Below, one piece after another: positions 15,601-28,530 of a stretch of DNA of 64,000 bases (the first letter of the stretch is position 1; each line of letters begins with the position of its first letter). The translations under genes and the position numbers were made by a program. This DNA is from Aristolochia californica (taxonomy: Eukaryota > Streptophyta > Magnoliopsida > Piperales > Aristolochiaceae). The notes beneath the pieces are model-generated. The model was given only the letters and a program-made list of their open reading frames with translations. It did no database searches and had not been told where the DNA came from. The DNA lies in assembly GCA_029961685.1 (NCBI GenBank), contig JARWKL010000006.1, forward strand, positions 7,818,748-7,882,747, in the 5' to 3' direction.

Positions 15601-16084
15601 AGCAACAAATGTAAGTAAAGAAAATTTATTCACACACCACAAATGAACACAAAAGTTTTGATATCCAAGTTTGGGAAATTCCAGTAGTTCAACCATAATA
15701 ACTTGGAATTTTATAAGAAAGTAATTACTAATTGATCCTACACAGGTTTTAAATATGGATGTGCATGCTTGAAACATGTTAAAGATGAAAAATACCAATG
15801 GGATCCAAACCTCATTAAATTCTCAAGTGAACGTGTGTTTGGATATTTACCCATGTCGAACAAGCTAGTATTTTTCCCATTTACAAAAAAACTAACCTAA
15901 CAATCATAGATGATTGTAAAGTGATTTATCAATCAATCATACGTAACGGGCTATATTTTTTTTAAGAAATGACTGCTGGATTGGGTATCAACACTCAATT
16001 AAAAACCCCCCTCCTCCCCCTTTTCCCGACGATTGCGCAACCAAATATATAAAAACTAGAAAGAGTTTGCAATCCCTAAAAATT

Positions 16085-16727
16085 ATGGAGAAGTTTTGGA
16101 ATTATCTCTCTCTACATTTGTGAATTTAAATTTTAGATGTATTCTTTTTACTTAAAATCAAAACTTGTGTTTTCACTTTTCCCTTTATCTCATAAACAAA
16201 GAGATAAAAATGCAAATAGATAACAACAAAATCAAAATTTTAGAGTTTATGTATGCAAAAACTTTAAAACAACAACAAATGTAAGTAAAGAAAGTTCAAC
16301 CCTAATAGCATGGAATTTTATAAGAAAGAGATTTCTAATTGACCCTACACATGTTTTAAAGATGGATATGCATGTTTGAAACATGTTAAAGATGCAAATG
16401 ACCTATGGAGAATTTTTGGAATTATCTCTCTCTACATTTGCGAATTTAAATTTTAGATGTATTCTTTTTACTTAAAATCAAAACTTGTGTTTTCACTTTT
16501 CCCTTTATCTCATAAAAAAAAGAGATAAAAATGCAAATAGATAACAACAAAATCAAAATTTTAGAGTTTATGTATGCAAAAACTTTAAAACAACAACAAA
16601 TGTAAGTAAAGAAAGTTCAACCCTAATAGCATGGAATTTTATAAGAAAGAGATTTCTAATTGACCCTACACATGTTTTAAAGATGGATATGCATGTTTGA
16701 AACATGTTAAAGATGCAAATGACCTAT
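16085..16727. repeat. 320-bp near-perfect tandem duplication inside the satellite
   Basis: The sequence from TATGGAGAA at 16085 to the end of GCAAATGACCTATGG near 16407 is repeated almost without change from 16405 to about 16727. Differences are a few bases, such as AAGTTTTGG versus AATTTTTGG and one extra A. Both halves carry the same private variants (AATTTAAATTTTAGATG, CAAAACTTGTGTTTTC, GTTTTAAAGATGG), so the duplication is younger than the surrounding monomers. Confidence 0.88.
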
Positions 16728-19700
16728 GGGATCTAGACCTCAAGAAATTCTCAAGTGAACGTGCATTGGGATATTTACCCGTGTCAAACAAGCCACTATT
16801 TTGCCCATTTACAAAAAGCTGACCTAACAATCATAGATGATTGTAAATTGATTTATCGGTCAATCATGCGTAACGGGCTATATTTTTGTTAGAAATGATT
16901 TATAGAATTCGAGTCAACACTCAGGTAAAAATACCCCGCCTCCCTCTTTTCCTAATGATTACGTAACCTAAAATATAAAAACTAGAAAGAGTTTGCAATC
17001 CCTAAAAATTAGAAACACTTTTTGGAATTATCTCTCTTTACATTTTTTCATTTCCATTTTAGATGTATAATTTTTTCTTAAATCAAAATGCGAGTTTCAA
17101 CTTTTCCCTTTATCTCGTAAACAAAGAGATAAAAAGGCAAATAGATAACAAAAAAATGAAAGTTTTATAGTTTATTTATGCAAAAACTTTAAAACGACTA
17201 TAAATGTTAGTAAAGAAAATTTATTCACACACCACTAATGAATCCAAAAGTTTTGATATCCAAGTTTCAGAAATTCCACTAGTTCAACCCTTATAGCTTG
17301 AAATTTTATAAGAAAGAGATTTCTAGTTGATCCTACACATGTTTTAAATATGGAAATGCATACATGAAACAGGTTAAAGATGCAAATGACCTATGGGATC
17401 CAGACCTCATTAAATTCTCAAGTGTACGAGTCGTGGGATATTTACCCGAGTCAAACAAGCCAATATTTTGCCAATTGACAAAAAAACTGACCAAACAATC
17501 GTAGATGATTGTCAAGTGATTTATCGGTCAATCATGCGTGACGGGCTATATTTTTGTAAGAAATGACATATGGATTGGGAGTCGACACTCAGTTAAAAAT
17601 CCTCTGCCTTCCCCTTTTCTCGATGATTGTGAAACCTAATATATAAAAATTAGAAAGAGTTTGCTGTCCCTAAAAATTATGGAGACTTCTTGGAATTCTC
17701 TCTTTCTACATTTGTGCATTTAAAATTTAGATTTATACTTTTTTCTTAAATAAAAATTTGAGTTTTCACTTTTCCTTTTATCTCGTTAACGAAGAGTTAA
17801 AAAGACAAATAGATCACAACAAAATGAAAATTTTAGAGTTTTTGTAACTTAAAAATTTTAAAAAACAACAAATGTAAGTAAAGAAAATTTATTCACACCC
17901 CACAAATGGAGACCAAAGTTGTGATATCCAAGTTTTGGAAATTCCACTAGTTCAACCCTAGTAGCTTGGAATTTTATAAGAAAGAGATTTCTAATTGATC
18001 CTACAAATGTTTTAAATATAGATATGCATGCTTGAAATATGTTTAAGATGCAAATGACTTATAATATCTAAACCTCATTAAATTCTCAAGTCTACGTCCG
18101 GTGGGATATTTACCCGAGTTAAAGCATGCCATTATTTTGCCCATTTAAAAAAAAACTTACCTAACAATCATAAATGATTGTAAAGTGATTTATTGGTCAA
18201 TCATGAGTAACTGGATATATTTGTGTAAGAAATGATTTATAGATTAGGAGACAACACTCAGTTAAAAATTAACCACCTCCCCCTTTTCCCGATGACTGCA
18301 AAACCTAACACATAAAAACAAGAAAGAGTTTGCAATCCCTAAAAATTACGGGCACTTTTTAGAATTATCTCTCTCTCCAATTGTGCATTTCCATTTTAGA
18401 TGTATACTTTTTTCTTAAATCAAAACTTGAGTTTTCACTTTTCCCTTTATCTCGTAAACAAAGAGATAAAAAGGCAAATGGATAACAACAAAATGAAAAT
18501 TTTAGAGTTTATGTATGTAAAAAATTTAAAACAATAACAAATGTATGTAAAGAAAATTTATTCACTCACCAAAAATGAAGACAAAAGTTTTGATATCCAA
18601 GTTTTGAAAATTCCACTAGTTCAACCTAAAAGCTTGGAATTTCATAAGAAAGAGATTTCTAATTGATCCTGCACATGTTTTCAACATGGATATGCATACT
18701 TGAAACATGTTAAAGATGCAAATGACAAATGGGATCAGAACCTCATTAAATTCTCAAGTTAACGTGAGTTGGGATATTTACCCGAGTCAAACAAGCCACA
18801 ATTTTGCCCATTTACAAAAAAAAAAATTGACCAAATAATCATTGATGATTGTAAAGTGATTTATTAGTAAATCATGCAAAAGGGGATATATTTTTGTAAG
18901 AAATAACTTATGGATTAGGAGTCAACACTTAGTTAAAAATCCCCCGCCTCCCCCTTTTCCCGACAATTGTGAAACCTAATATATAAAAACAAGAAAGAGT
19001 TTTCAATCCCTAAAAATTACACAAAACTTTTGGGAATTATCTCTCTCTTCATTTGTGCATTTACATTTTAGATGTATACTTTTTTCTTAAATCAAACCAT
19101 GAGTTTAAACTTTTCCCTTTATCTCGTAAAAAAGAGAGAAAAAGGTAAATAGATCACAAAAAAATAAAAATTTTAGAGTTTATGTATGTGAAAAATTTAA
19201 AACAACAACAAATCAAAGTAAAAAAAATTTATTCACACTCCACAAATGAACACAAAGTTTTGATATCCAAGTTTGGGAAATTGCACTAGTTCAACCCTAA
19301 TAGCTTGGAATTTTGTAAGAAAGAGATTTCCAATTGATCCTACACATGTTTTAAATATGGATATGCATGCTTGAAACATGTTAAAGAAGTAAATGACCTA
19401 TGGGATCCAGACCTCATTAAATTATCAGGTGAATGTGAGTTGGGATATTTACCCTAGTCAAACAAGCTATTATTTGGCCCATTTACCAAAAAGCTGACCT
19501 AACAATCATAGATGATTGTAAAGTGATTTATCGGTCAATCATGCATAATGGGATATATTTTTGTAAGAAATGATTATGGATTGGGAGTCAGCACCCAGTT
19601 AAAAATCCTTCGTCTCCCCCTTTTCCCGACGATTGCAAAACCTAATATATAAAAATTAGAAAGAGTTTGCAATCTCTAAAAATTACGGACAGTTTTGAGA

Positions 19701-20624
19701 ATTATCTCTTTCTACATTTGTTCATTTCAAATTTATATGTATACCGTTTTTCTTAAATCAAAACCTGAGTTTTCACTTTTCCATCTATCTCGTAAACAAT
19801 GAGATAAAAAGGCAAATACATCACAATAAAATGACAATTTTAGAGTTTATGTATGCAAAAAATTTAAACGAACAACAAACGTAAGTAAAGAAAATTTATT
19901 CACACACCTCAAATGAAGACAAAATTTTTGATATCCAATTTTGGGAAATTCCACTTATTCAACCTTAGTGGCTTGGAATTTTATAAGAAAGAGATTTCTA
20001 ATTGATCCTACACAAGTGTTAAATATGGATATGCATGTTTGATATATGCTAAAGTTGCAAATGACTTGTAAAATCCAAACCTCATTAAATTCTCAAGTCA
20101 ACATGTTGTGGGCTATTTACCCAACTCAAACAAGCCATTAGTTTGCTCAATTAAAAAAAAGTTGACCTAACAATCAATGATGATTGTAAAGTGATTTATC
20201 TGTCAATCATGTGTAACGAGCAATATTTTTGTCAGAAATGGCTTATGGATTTCGAGTCAACACTCACTTAAAAATCCCCCACATCCCCTTTTCCTTGCGA
20301 TTGTGAAACCTAATATATAAAAACTACTAAGAGTAAGCAATCCCTAAAAATTACATACAGTTTTTGGAATTATATCTCTCTACATTTGTGCATTTCCATT
20401 ATAGTTGTAAACATTTTTCTTAAATCAAAACTTCAGTTTTCACTTTTCCCTTTATCTCGTAAATAAATAGATTAAAAGGCAAATAGATCACAACAAAATG
20501 AAAAGTTTAGAGCTTATGTGTGGAAAATATTTAAAACAACAACAAATGTAACTAAAGAAAATTTATTTACACACTACAAATGAACACAAAAGTTTTGATA
20601 TCAAAGTTTGGGAAATTCCACTAG

Positions 20625-21291
20625 TTCAACCCTAATAGCTTTGAATTTTATAAGTAAGAGATTTGTAATTGATCCTACACATGTTTTAAATATGGATATG
20701 CATGTTAGAACATATTAAAGATGCAAATGACTTATCAGATCCAAAGTTCATTAAATTCTCAAGTGAATGTGTGGTGGGATATTTGCCCGATCAAACAAGC
20801 CATTATTTTGCACATTTACATAAAAGCTAACCTAACAATCATAGATGATTGTAAAGTGATTTATCTGTTTAATCATGCGTAATGGTCTATATTTTTGTAA
20901 GAAATGACTTATGGATTGGGAGTCAACACTCAATTAAAAATCCACCGCCTCCCCCATTTCCCGACGATTGCGAAACCTAATATATAAAAACAAGAAAGAG
21001 TTTGCAATCCCTAAAAATTATGGGCACTTTTTGGAATTATCTCTCTCTACATTTCTGCATTTCCATTTTAGATGTATACTTTTTTGTTAAATCAAAACTT
21101 GATTTTTCACTTTTTCCTTGCTCTGATAAACAAAGAGATAAAAAGGCAAATAGATCACAACAACATCAAAATTTTATATTTTATGCATGCAAAAAACTTA
21201 AAACAACAACAAATTTAAGTAAAGAAAATTTATTCACACACCATAAATGAACACAAAAGTTTTGATATCCAAGTTTGGGAAATTCCACTAG
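20625..21291 (+). repeat. Representative full-length satellite monomer (667 bp)
   Basis: This unit runs anchor to anchor and shows the usual internal landmarks in order: the 16-bp palindrome CAATCATAGATGATTG (20836-20851); the only GC-rich patch of the monomer, a C-rich run followed by CCCGACGATTGCGAAACC (about 20943-20978); immediately after it a TATA-like box, TATATAAAAA (20981-20990); then a pyrimidine-rich stretch (CTCTCTCTACATTT) and an A-rich end. The same order is seen in nearly every other full monomer. The function is unknown; the GC patch plus TATA arrangement is promoter-like by appearance only. Confidence 0.8.
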
Positions 21292-24200
21292 TTCAACCCT
21301 AGTAGCTTGGAATTTTATAAGAAAGAGATTTCTAATTGATCCTACACATGTTTTAAATATGGATATGTATGCTTGAAACATGTTAAAGATGCAAATGACC
21401 TATGGGATCCAAACCTCATTAAATTCTCAAGTGAACGTGAGTTGGGATATTTACCTGAGTCAAACAAGCCATTATTTTGCCCATTTACAAATAAGCTGAC
21501 CTAGAAAGCATAGATGATTGTAAAGTGATTTATCGGTCAATCACGCGTAACGGGCTATGTTTTTGTGAGAAATGCCCAATGGATTGGAATTCAACACTCG
21601 GTTAAAAATCCCACGCTTCCCCTTTTCCTGACGATTGTGAAACCTAATATATAAAAACTAAAAAGTGTTTGCAATCCCTAAAAATTATAGTCACTTTTTG
21701 GAATTATCTCTCTCCACATTTTTTTTATTTCCATTTTGGATGAAAACTTTTTTCTTAAATCGAAACTTGAGTTTTGACTTTTCCCTTTATCTTGTAATAA
21801 AAGGATAAAATGGCAAATAGATCACAACAAAACTAAAATATTAGAGTTTATGTATGCAAAAAATTTAAAACAAAAACAAATGTATGTAAAGAAAATTTAT
21901 TCACATGCCACAAATGGATGCAAAAGTTTTCTTATCCAAGTTTGGGAAATTCCACTAGTTCAACCCTCATAATAAGAAAGAGATTTCTAATTGATCCTAC
22001 ACATGTTTTAAATATGGATATGCATGCTTGAAATATGTTAAAGATGAAAATGACCAATAGGATCCAAACCTCATTAAATTCTCAAGTGAACGTGCGCTGG
22101 GATATTTACTTGAGTCAAACATGCCACTATTTTGCACATTTACAAAAAAGCTGACCTAACAATCATAGATGATTTTAAAGTGATTTATCAGTGAATCATG
22201 CGTAACGGGCTATATTTTTTTTGTAAGAAATGACTTATCGATTGGGAATCAACACTCAAATAAAAATCCCCCGCATCCTCCTTTCCCCGACGACTGCGAA
22301 ACCTAATGTATAAAAACAAGAAAGAGTTTGCAATCCCTAAAAATAGATAAACTTTTTGGAATTATCTCTCTCTACATTTGTGAATTTCTATTTTAGATGT
22401 ATAATTTTTTCTTAATTCAAAATGTGAGTTTTAACTTTTCCCTTTATCACATAAACAAAGAGATAAAAAGGCAAATACATCACAACAAATTAAAATTTTT
22501 TTTGATTATTTATGCAAAAAATTAAAACAACAACAAATGTATGTAAAAAAAATTTATTCATACACCACAAATGAACACAAAAGTTTTGATATCCAAGTTT
22601 GGGAAATTCCACTAGTTCAACCCTAATAGCTTGGAATTTTATAAGAAAGGGATTTCTAATTGACCCTACACATATTTTAAATGTGGATAAGCATGCTTGA
22701 AACATGTTAAAGATGAAAATGACCTATGAGATCCAGACCTCATTTTATTCTCAAGTGAACGTGCGGTGGGATATTTACCCGAGTCAAATAACCCATTATT
22801 TTGGCCACTTACAAAAAACAAGACCTAACTATCATAGATGATTGTAAAGTGATTTATCAGTCAATCATGCCTAAGGGGCTATATTTTTGTAAGAAATGAC
22901 TTATGGATTGGGAGTCAACACTCAGTTAAAAATCCCCCGCTTCCCCCTTTTCCCGACGATTCTGAAACCTAATATCTAAAACGAAGAAAGAGTTTACAAT
23001 CCCTAAAAATTACGGGCACTTTTTGGAATTATCTCTCTCTACATTTCTGCATTTCCATTTTAGATATATACGTTTTTATTAAATCAAAACTTGAGTTTTC
23101 ACTTTTCCCTCTATCTCTTAAACAAAGAGATAAAAAGGCAAATAGATCACACAAAATAAAAATTTTAGAGTTTATGTATGCAAAAAATTTAAAACAACAA
23201 CAAATGTAAGTTAAGAAAATTTATTCTCACTCCACAAATGAAGACAAAAGTTTTGATAACCAAGTTTGGGAAATTCTGCTAGTTCAACCCTAGTAACTTG
23301 GAATTTTATAAGAAAGAAATTTCTAATTGATCCTACACCTGTTTTAAATATGGATATGCATGCTTGAAACATGTTCAAGATGAAAATGACCGATGAGATC
23401 CATGCCTTATTAAATTCTCAAGTGAACGTGTGGTGGGATATTTACCCGAGTCAAATAAGCCATTATTTTGCCCACTTACAAAAATACTGACCTAACTAAC
23501 ATAGATGATTGTAAAGTGATTTATCAGTCAATCATGTCTAAAGGCCTATATTTTTTTAAGATATGACTTATGGATTGGGAGTCAACACTCAGTTAAAAAT
23601 CTTCCGCCTCACCCTTTTCCCGACAATTGTGAAACCTAATATATAAAAACTAGAAAGAGTTTGCAATCCCTTAAAATTACAGACACTTTTTGGAATTATA
23701 TCTCTCTATATTTTTGCATTTCTATTTTAGATGTATACTTTTTTCTTAAATCAAAACTTCAGTTTACACTTTTCCCTCTATCTCTTAAACAAAGAGATAA
23801 AAAGGCAAATAGATCACTACAAAAACAAAATTTTAGAGTTTATGTTTGCAAAAAAATTAAAACAACAACAAATGTAAGTAAAGAAATTATTTTCACACAC
23901 CACAAATGAACGCAAAAGTTTTGATATCCTATTTTGGGAAATTCCACTAGTTCAACCCTAATAGCTTGAAATTTTATAAGAAAGAGATTTTTAATTGATC
24001 TTACACATGTTTTAAATATGGATATGCATGCTTGAAACATGTTAAAGATGAAAATGACCAATGGGATCCAAACCTCATTAAATTCCCATGTGAACGTGTG
24101 TTGGGATATTTACCCGAGTCAAACTAGCCAGTATTTTGCCCATTTACAAAAAAAATTGCCCTAACAATCATATTTGATTTTAAAGTGATTTATCAGTAAA

Positions 24201-26529
24201 TCATGCGTAACGGGTTATATTTTTTTAACAAATGACTTATGGATTGGGAATCAACACTCAGAGAAAAATCCCCTGCCTCCCCCTTCGCTCGACGGTTGTA
24301 AATAAAAACTAGAAAGAGTTTGCAATCCTTAAAAATTACAGAAATGTTTTGGAATTATCTCTTTTTAAATTTGTGCTTTTCCATTTTAATTGTAAAATTT
24401 TTTCTTAAATCAAAACTTGAGTTTTCACTTTTCCCTTTATCTCGTAAATAAAGAGATAAAAGGGCAAATAGATCACAACAAAATGAAAATTTAGAGTTTA
24501 TGTATGTAAAAAATTTAAAAAAACAACAAATGTAAGTAAAGAAAATTTATTCACATACCACAAATGAAGACAAAAGTTTTGTTATCCAAATTTGGAAAAT
24601 TCCACTAGTTCAACCCTAGTAACTTGGAATTTTATAAGAAAGAGATTTCTAATTGATCCTAAACATGTTTTAAATATGGATATGCATGCTTGAAACATGT
24701 TAAAGATGAAAATGACCTATGAGATCCAGACCTTATTAAATTCTCAAGTGAATGTGTGGTGGGATATTTACCTGAGTCAAATAAGCCATTATTTTGCCCA
24801 CTTACAAAAAAGCTGACCTAACTACCTTAGATGATTGTAAAGTGATTTATCAGTCAATTATGTGTAAGTGGCTATATTTTTGTAAGAAATGACTTATGGA
24901 TTGGGAGTCAACACTCAGTTAAAAATCCCCGCCCTCACCCTTTTCGCGATGATTCCCAAACCTAATATATAAAAACTAGAAAGAGTTTGCAATCCCTTAA
25001 AATTACAGATACTTTTTTGGAATTATCTCTCTCTACATTTGTGCATTTCCATTTTAGATGTATACTTTTTTGATAAAAAAACCTGAGTTTTCATTCTTCC
25101 CTTTATCTCGTAAACAAAGATAAATAGGCAAATAGATCACAACAAAATGAAATATTTAGAGTTTATGTATGCAACAAATGTAAGTAAAGAAAATTCAACC
25201 CTAATAGCTTGAAATTTTATAAGAAAGAGATTTCAAATTGACCCTACACATGTTTTAAATTTGGATATGCATGCTTGAAACATGTTAAAGATGAAAATGA
25301 CCTATGGGATCCAAACCTCTAGAAATTCTCAAGTGAACGTGCAGTGGGATATTTATCCAAGTCAAATAAGCCATTTTTATGCCCATTTACAAAAAAAAGA
25401 TGAAATAACAATCATAGATGATTGTCATGTGATTTATCGGTCAATCATGGGTAATGGTCTATATTTTTGTAAGAAATGACTTATCAATTAGCAGCCAACA
25501 CTCGGTTAGAAATCCTCCACCACCCCCTTTTCCCAACGATTGGGAAACCTAATATATAAAAATTAAAAAGACTTTGCAATCCCTAAAAATTACGGACACT
25601 TTTTGGAATTATCTCTCTCTACATTTGTGCATTTCTATTTTAGATATATACTTTTTTCATAAAAAATAATGTGAATTTTCACTTTTCCCTTAATCTCGTA
25701 AACAGAGATAAACAAGCAAATAGATCACAACAAAATGAAATATTTAGAGTTTATGTATGCAAAAAACTTAAAACAATAAAAAATGTAAGTAAAGAAAGTT
25801 CAACCCTAATAGCTTGGAATTTTATAAGAAAGAGATTTCTAATTAACCCTACACATGTTTTAAATATGGATATGCATGCTTGAAACATGTTAAAGATGCA
25901 AATGACCTATGGGATTTGGACCTCATGAAATTCTCAAGTGAACATGTGGTGGGATATTTACCTGAGTCAAACAAGCCATTATTATGCCCATTTACAAAAA
26001 TGTTGAGCTAACATCATAGATGATTTTCAAGTGATTTATCCGTTAATCATGCGTAATGCTCTATATATTTTTAACAAATGACTTATCGATTAGGAGTCAA
26101 CTCTCAGTTATAAATCCTCTGCCTCCCCCTTTTCTCGACGATTGCGAATCCTAATTTATAAATATTAGAAAGAGTTTGCAATCCCTAAAAATTACGGACA
26201 CTTTTTGGTATTATCTCTCTCAGCATAAGGGCATTTCCAATTTAGATGTATACCTTTTTTCTTAAATCAAAACCTGAGTTTTCACTTTTCCCTTAATCTC
26301 AAAACAAATAGATAAAAAGGCAAAAAGATCACAATAAAATGAAAGTTTTAAAGTTTATGTCTGCAAAACAAGTCAAACAAGTCATTATTTTGCCCAATTA
26401 AAAAAAAACTGACCTAACAATCATAAATGATTGTAATGTGATTTATCGGTCAATCATGCGTCATGGGCTATATTTTTTTAAGAAATGACTTTTGGATTGA
26501 GAGTCAACACTCAGTTAAAAATCCCCCAC

Positions 26530-28530
26530 CTCCCCCTTTTCCTGACAATTGAAAAACCGAATACATAAAATAAAGAAAGAGTTTGCAATCCTTAAAAATT
26601 TTGGGCACTTTTAGGAATTATCGCTCTCTACAATTGTGCATTTCCATTTTAAATGTATACTTTTTTCTTAAATAAAAAGTTGAGTTTTCACTTTTCCCTT
26701 TGTCTCAGAAATAAAAAAATAAAAAGGCAAATAGATCACTTCAAAATGAACATTTTAGTGTTTTTGGAAGCAAAAAATTTAAAACAACAACAAATGTTAG
26801 TAAAGAAAATTTATTCACACACCACAAATGAAAACAAAATTTTTGATATCCAAGTTTGGGTATTCCACTAGTTCAACCCTAATAGCTTGAAATTATTTAA
26901 AAAAGAGATTTCTAATTGTTCCTACACATGTTTTAAATTTGGATATGCATGGTTGAAACATGTTAAAGATGCAAATGACTTATGGGATCCAAACCACATT
27001 AAATTCCTAAGTGAACATGTGGTGGGATATTTACCCGAGTCAGACAAGCCATTAGTTTACCCATTTACAAAAAAGGTGACCTAACAATCATAGATGATTG
27101 TAAAGTGATTTATCGGTCAACCATGTGTAACGAGCTTTATTTTTGTGAGAAATGCCTTATGGATTGGGAGTCAACACTCAGTTAAAAATCCCCCACCTCC
27201 CCCTTTTCCCGACGATTGCGAACCGAATACATAAAAACAAGAAAGAGTTTGCAATCATTAAAAATTTTGAGCACTTTTCTGAATTATCGCACTCTACAAT
27301 TGTGCATTTCCATTTTAGATGTATACTTTTTTCTTAAATCAAAACTTGAGTTTTCACTTTCCCTTTGTCTCGTAAAAAAAAAAAAAAAAAAGGCAAATAG
27401 ATCACATCAAAATGAAAATTTTAGTGTTTTTGGATGCAAAAAAATTTAAACAATAACAAAAGTAAGTGAAGAAAATTTATTCACACACCACAAATGAAAA
27501 CAAAAGTTTTGATATCCAAGTTTGGGTATTCCACTAGTTCAACCCTAATAGCTTGAAATTATTTAAGAAAGAGATTTCTAATTGTTCCTACACATGTTTT
27601 AAATGTGGATATGCATGGTTGAAACATGTTAAAGATGCAAATGACTTATGGGATCCAAACCACATTAAATTCCTAAGTGAACATGTGGTGGGATATTTAC
27701 CCGAGTCAAACAAGCCATTAGTTTGCCCATTTACGAAAAAGGTGACCTAACAATCATAGATGATTGTAAAGTGATTTATCGGTCAACCATGTGTAACGAG
27801 CTTTATTTTTGTGAGAAATGCCTTATGGATTGGGAGTCAACACTCAGTTAAAAATCCGCCGCCTCCCCCTTTTCCCGACGATTGTGAACCGAATACATAA
27901 AAACAAGAAAGAGTTTGCAATCCTTAAAAATTTCTGGCACTTTTTCGAATTATCGGTCTCTACAATTGTGCATTTCCATTTTAGATGTATACTTTTTTCT
28001 TATATTAAAACTTGAGTTTTCACTTTTCCCTTTGTCTTGTAAACAAAAAAATAAAAAGGCAAATAGATCACATTAAAATGAAAATTTTAGTGTTTTTGGA
28101 TGCAAAAAATTTAAAACAACTACAAATGTAAGTAAAGAAAATTTATTCACACACCACAAATTAACACAAAAGTTTTGATATCCAAGTTTGGGTATTCCAC
28201 TAGTTTAACCCTAATAGCTTGAAATTTTTTAAGAAAGAGATTTCTTATTCTTCCTACACATGTTTTAAATGTGGATATGCATGGTTGAACCATGTTAAAG
28301 ATGCAAATGACTTATGGGATCCAAACCACATTAAATTCCCAAGTGAACATGTGGTGGGATATTTACCCGAGTCAAATAATCCATTATTTTGCCCATTTAC
28401 AAAAAAAGTGACCTAACAATCATAGATGATTGTAAAGTGATTTATCGGTCAATCATGTGTAACGGGCTTTATTTTTGTGAGAAATGCCTTATGGATTGGG
28501 AGTCAACACTCAGTTAAAAATCCCCTGCCT
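26530..28530. repeat. Three closely related 666-bp monomers (young amplification)
   Basis: Anchors at 26872, 27538 and 28204 are exactly 666 bp apart. The three units share private variants not seen elsewhere: AACCGAATACATAAAA in place of the usual AACCTAATATATAAAA, TTTGGGTATTCCACTAG, CATGGTTGAA and GTGTTTTTGGATGC. This is local homogenisation, as expected from recent unequal exchange. Confidence 0.82.
27374..27391 (+). repeat. A18 homopolymer in a satellite monomer
   Basis: A run of 18 A replaces the usual AACAAAGAGATAAAAA segment of the monomer. It is probably slippage in an A-rich part of the unit. Confidence 0.9.
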
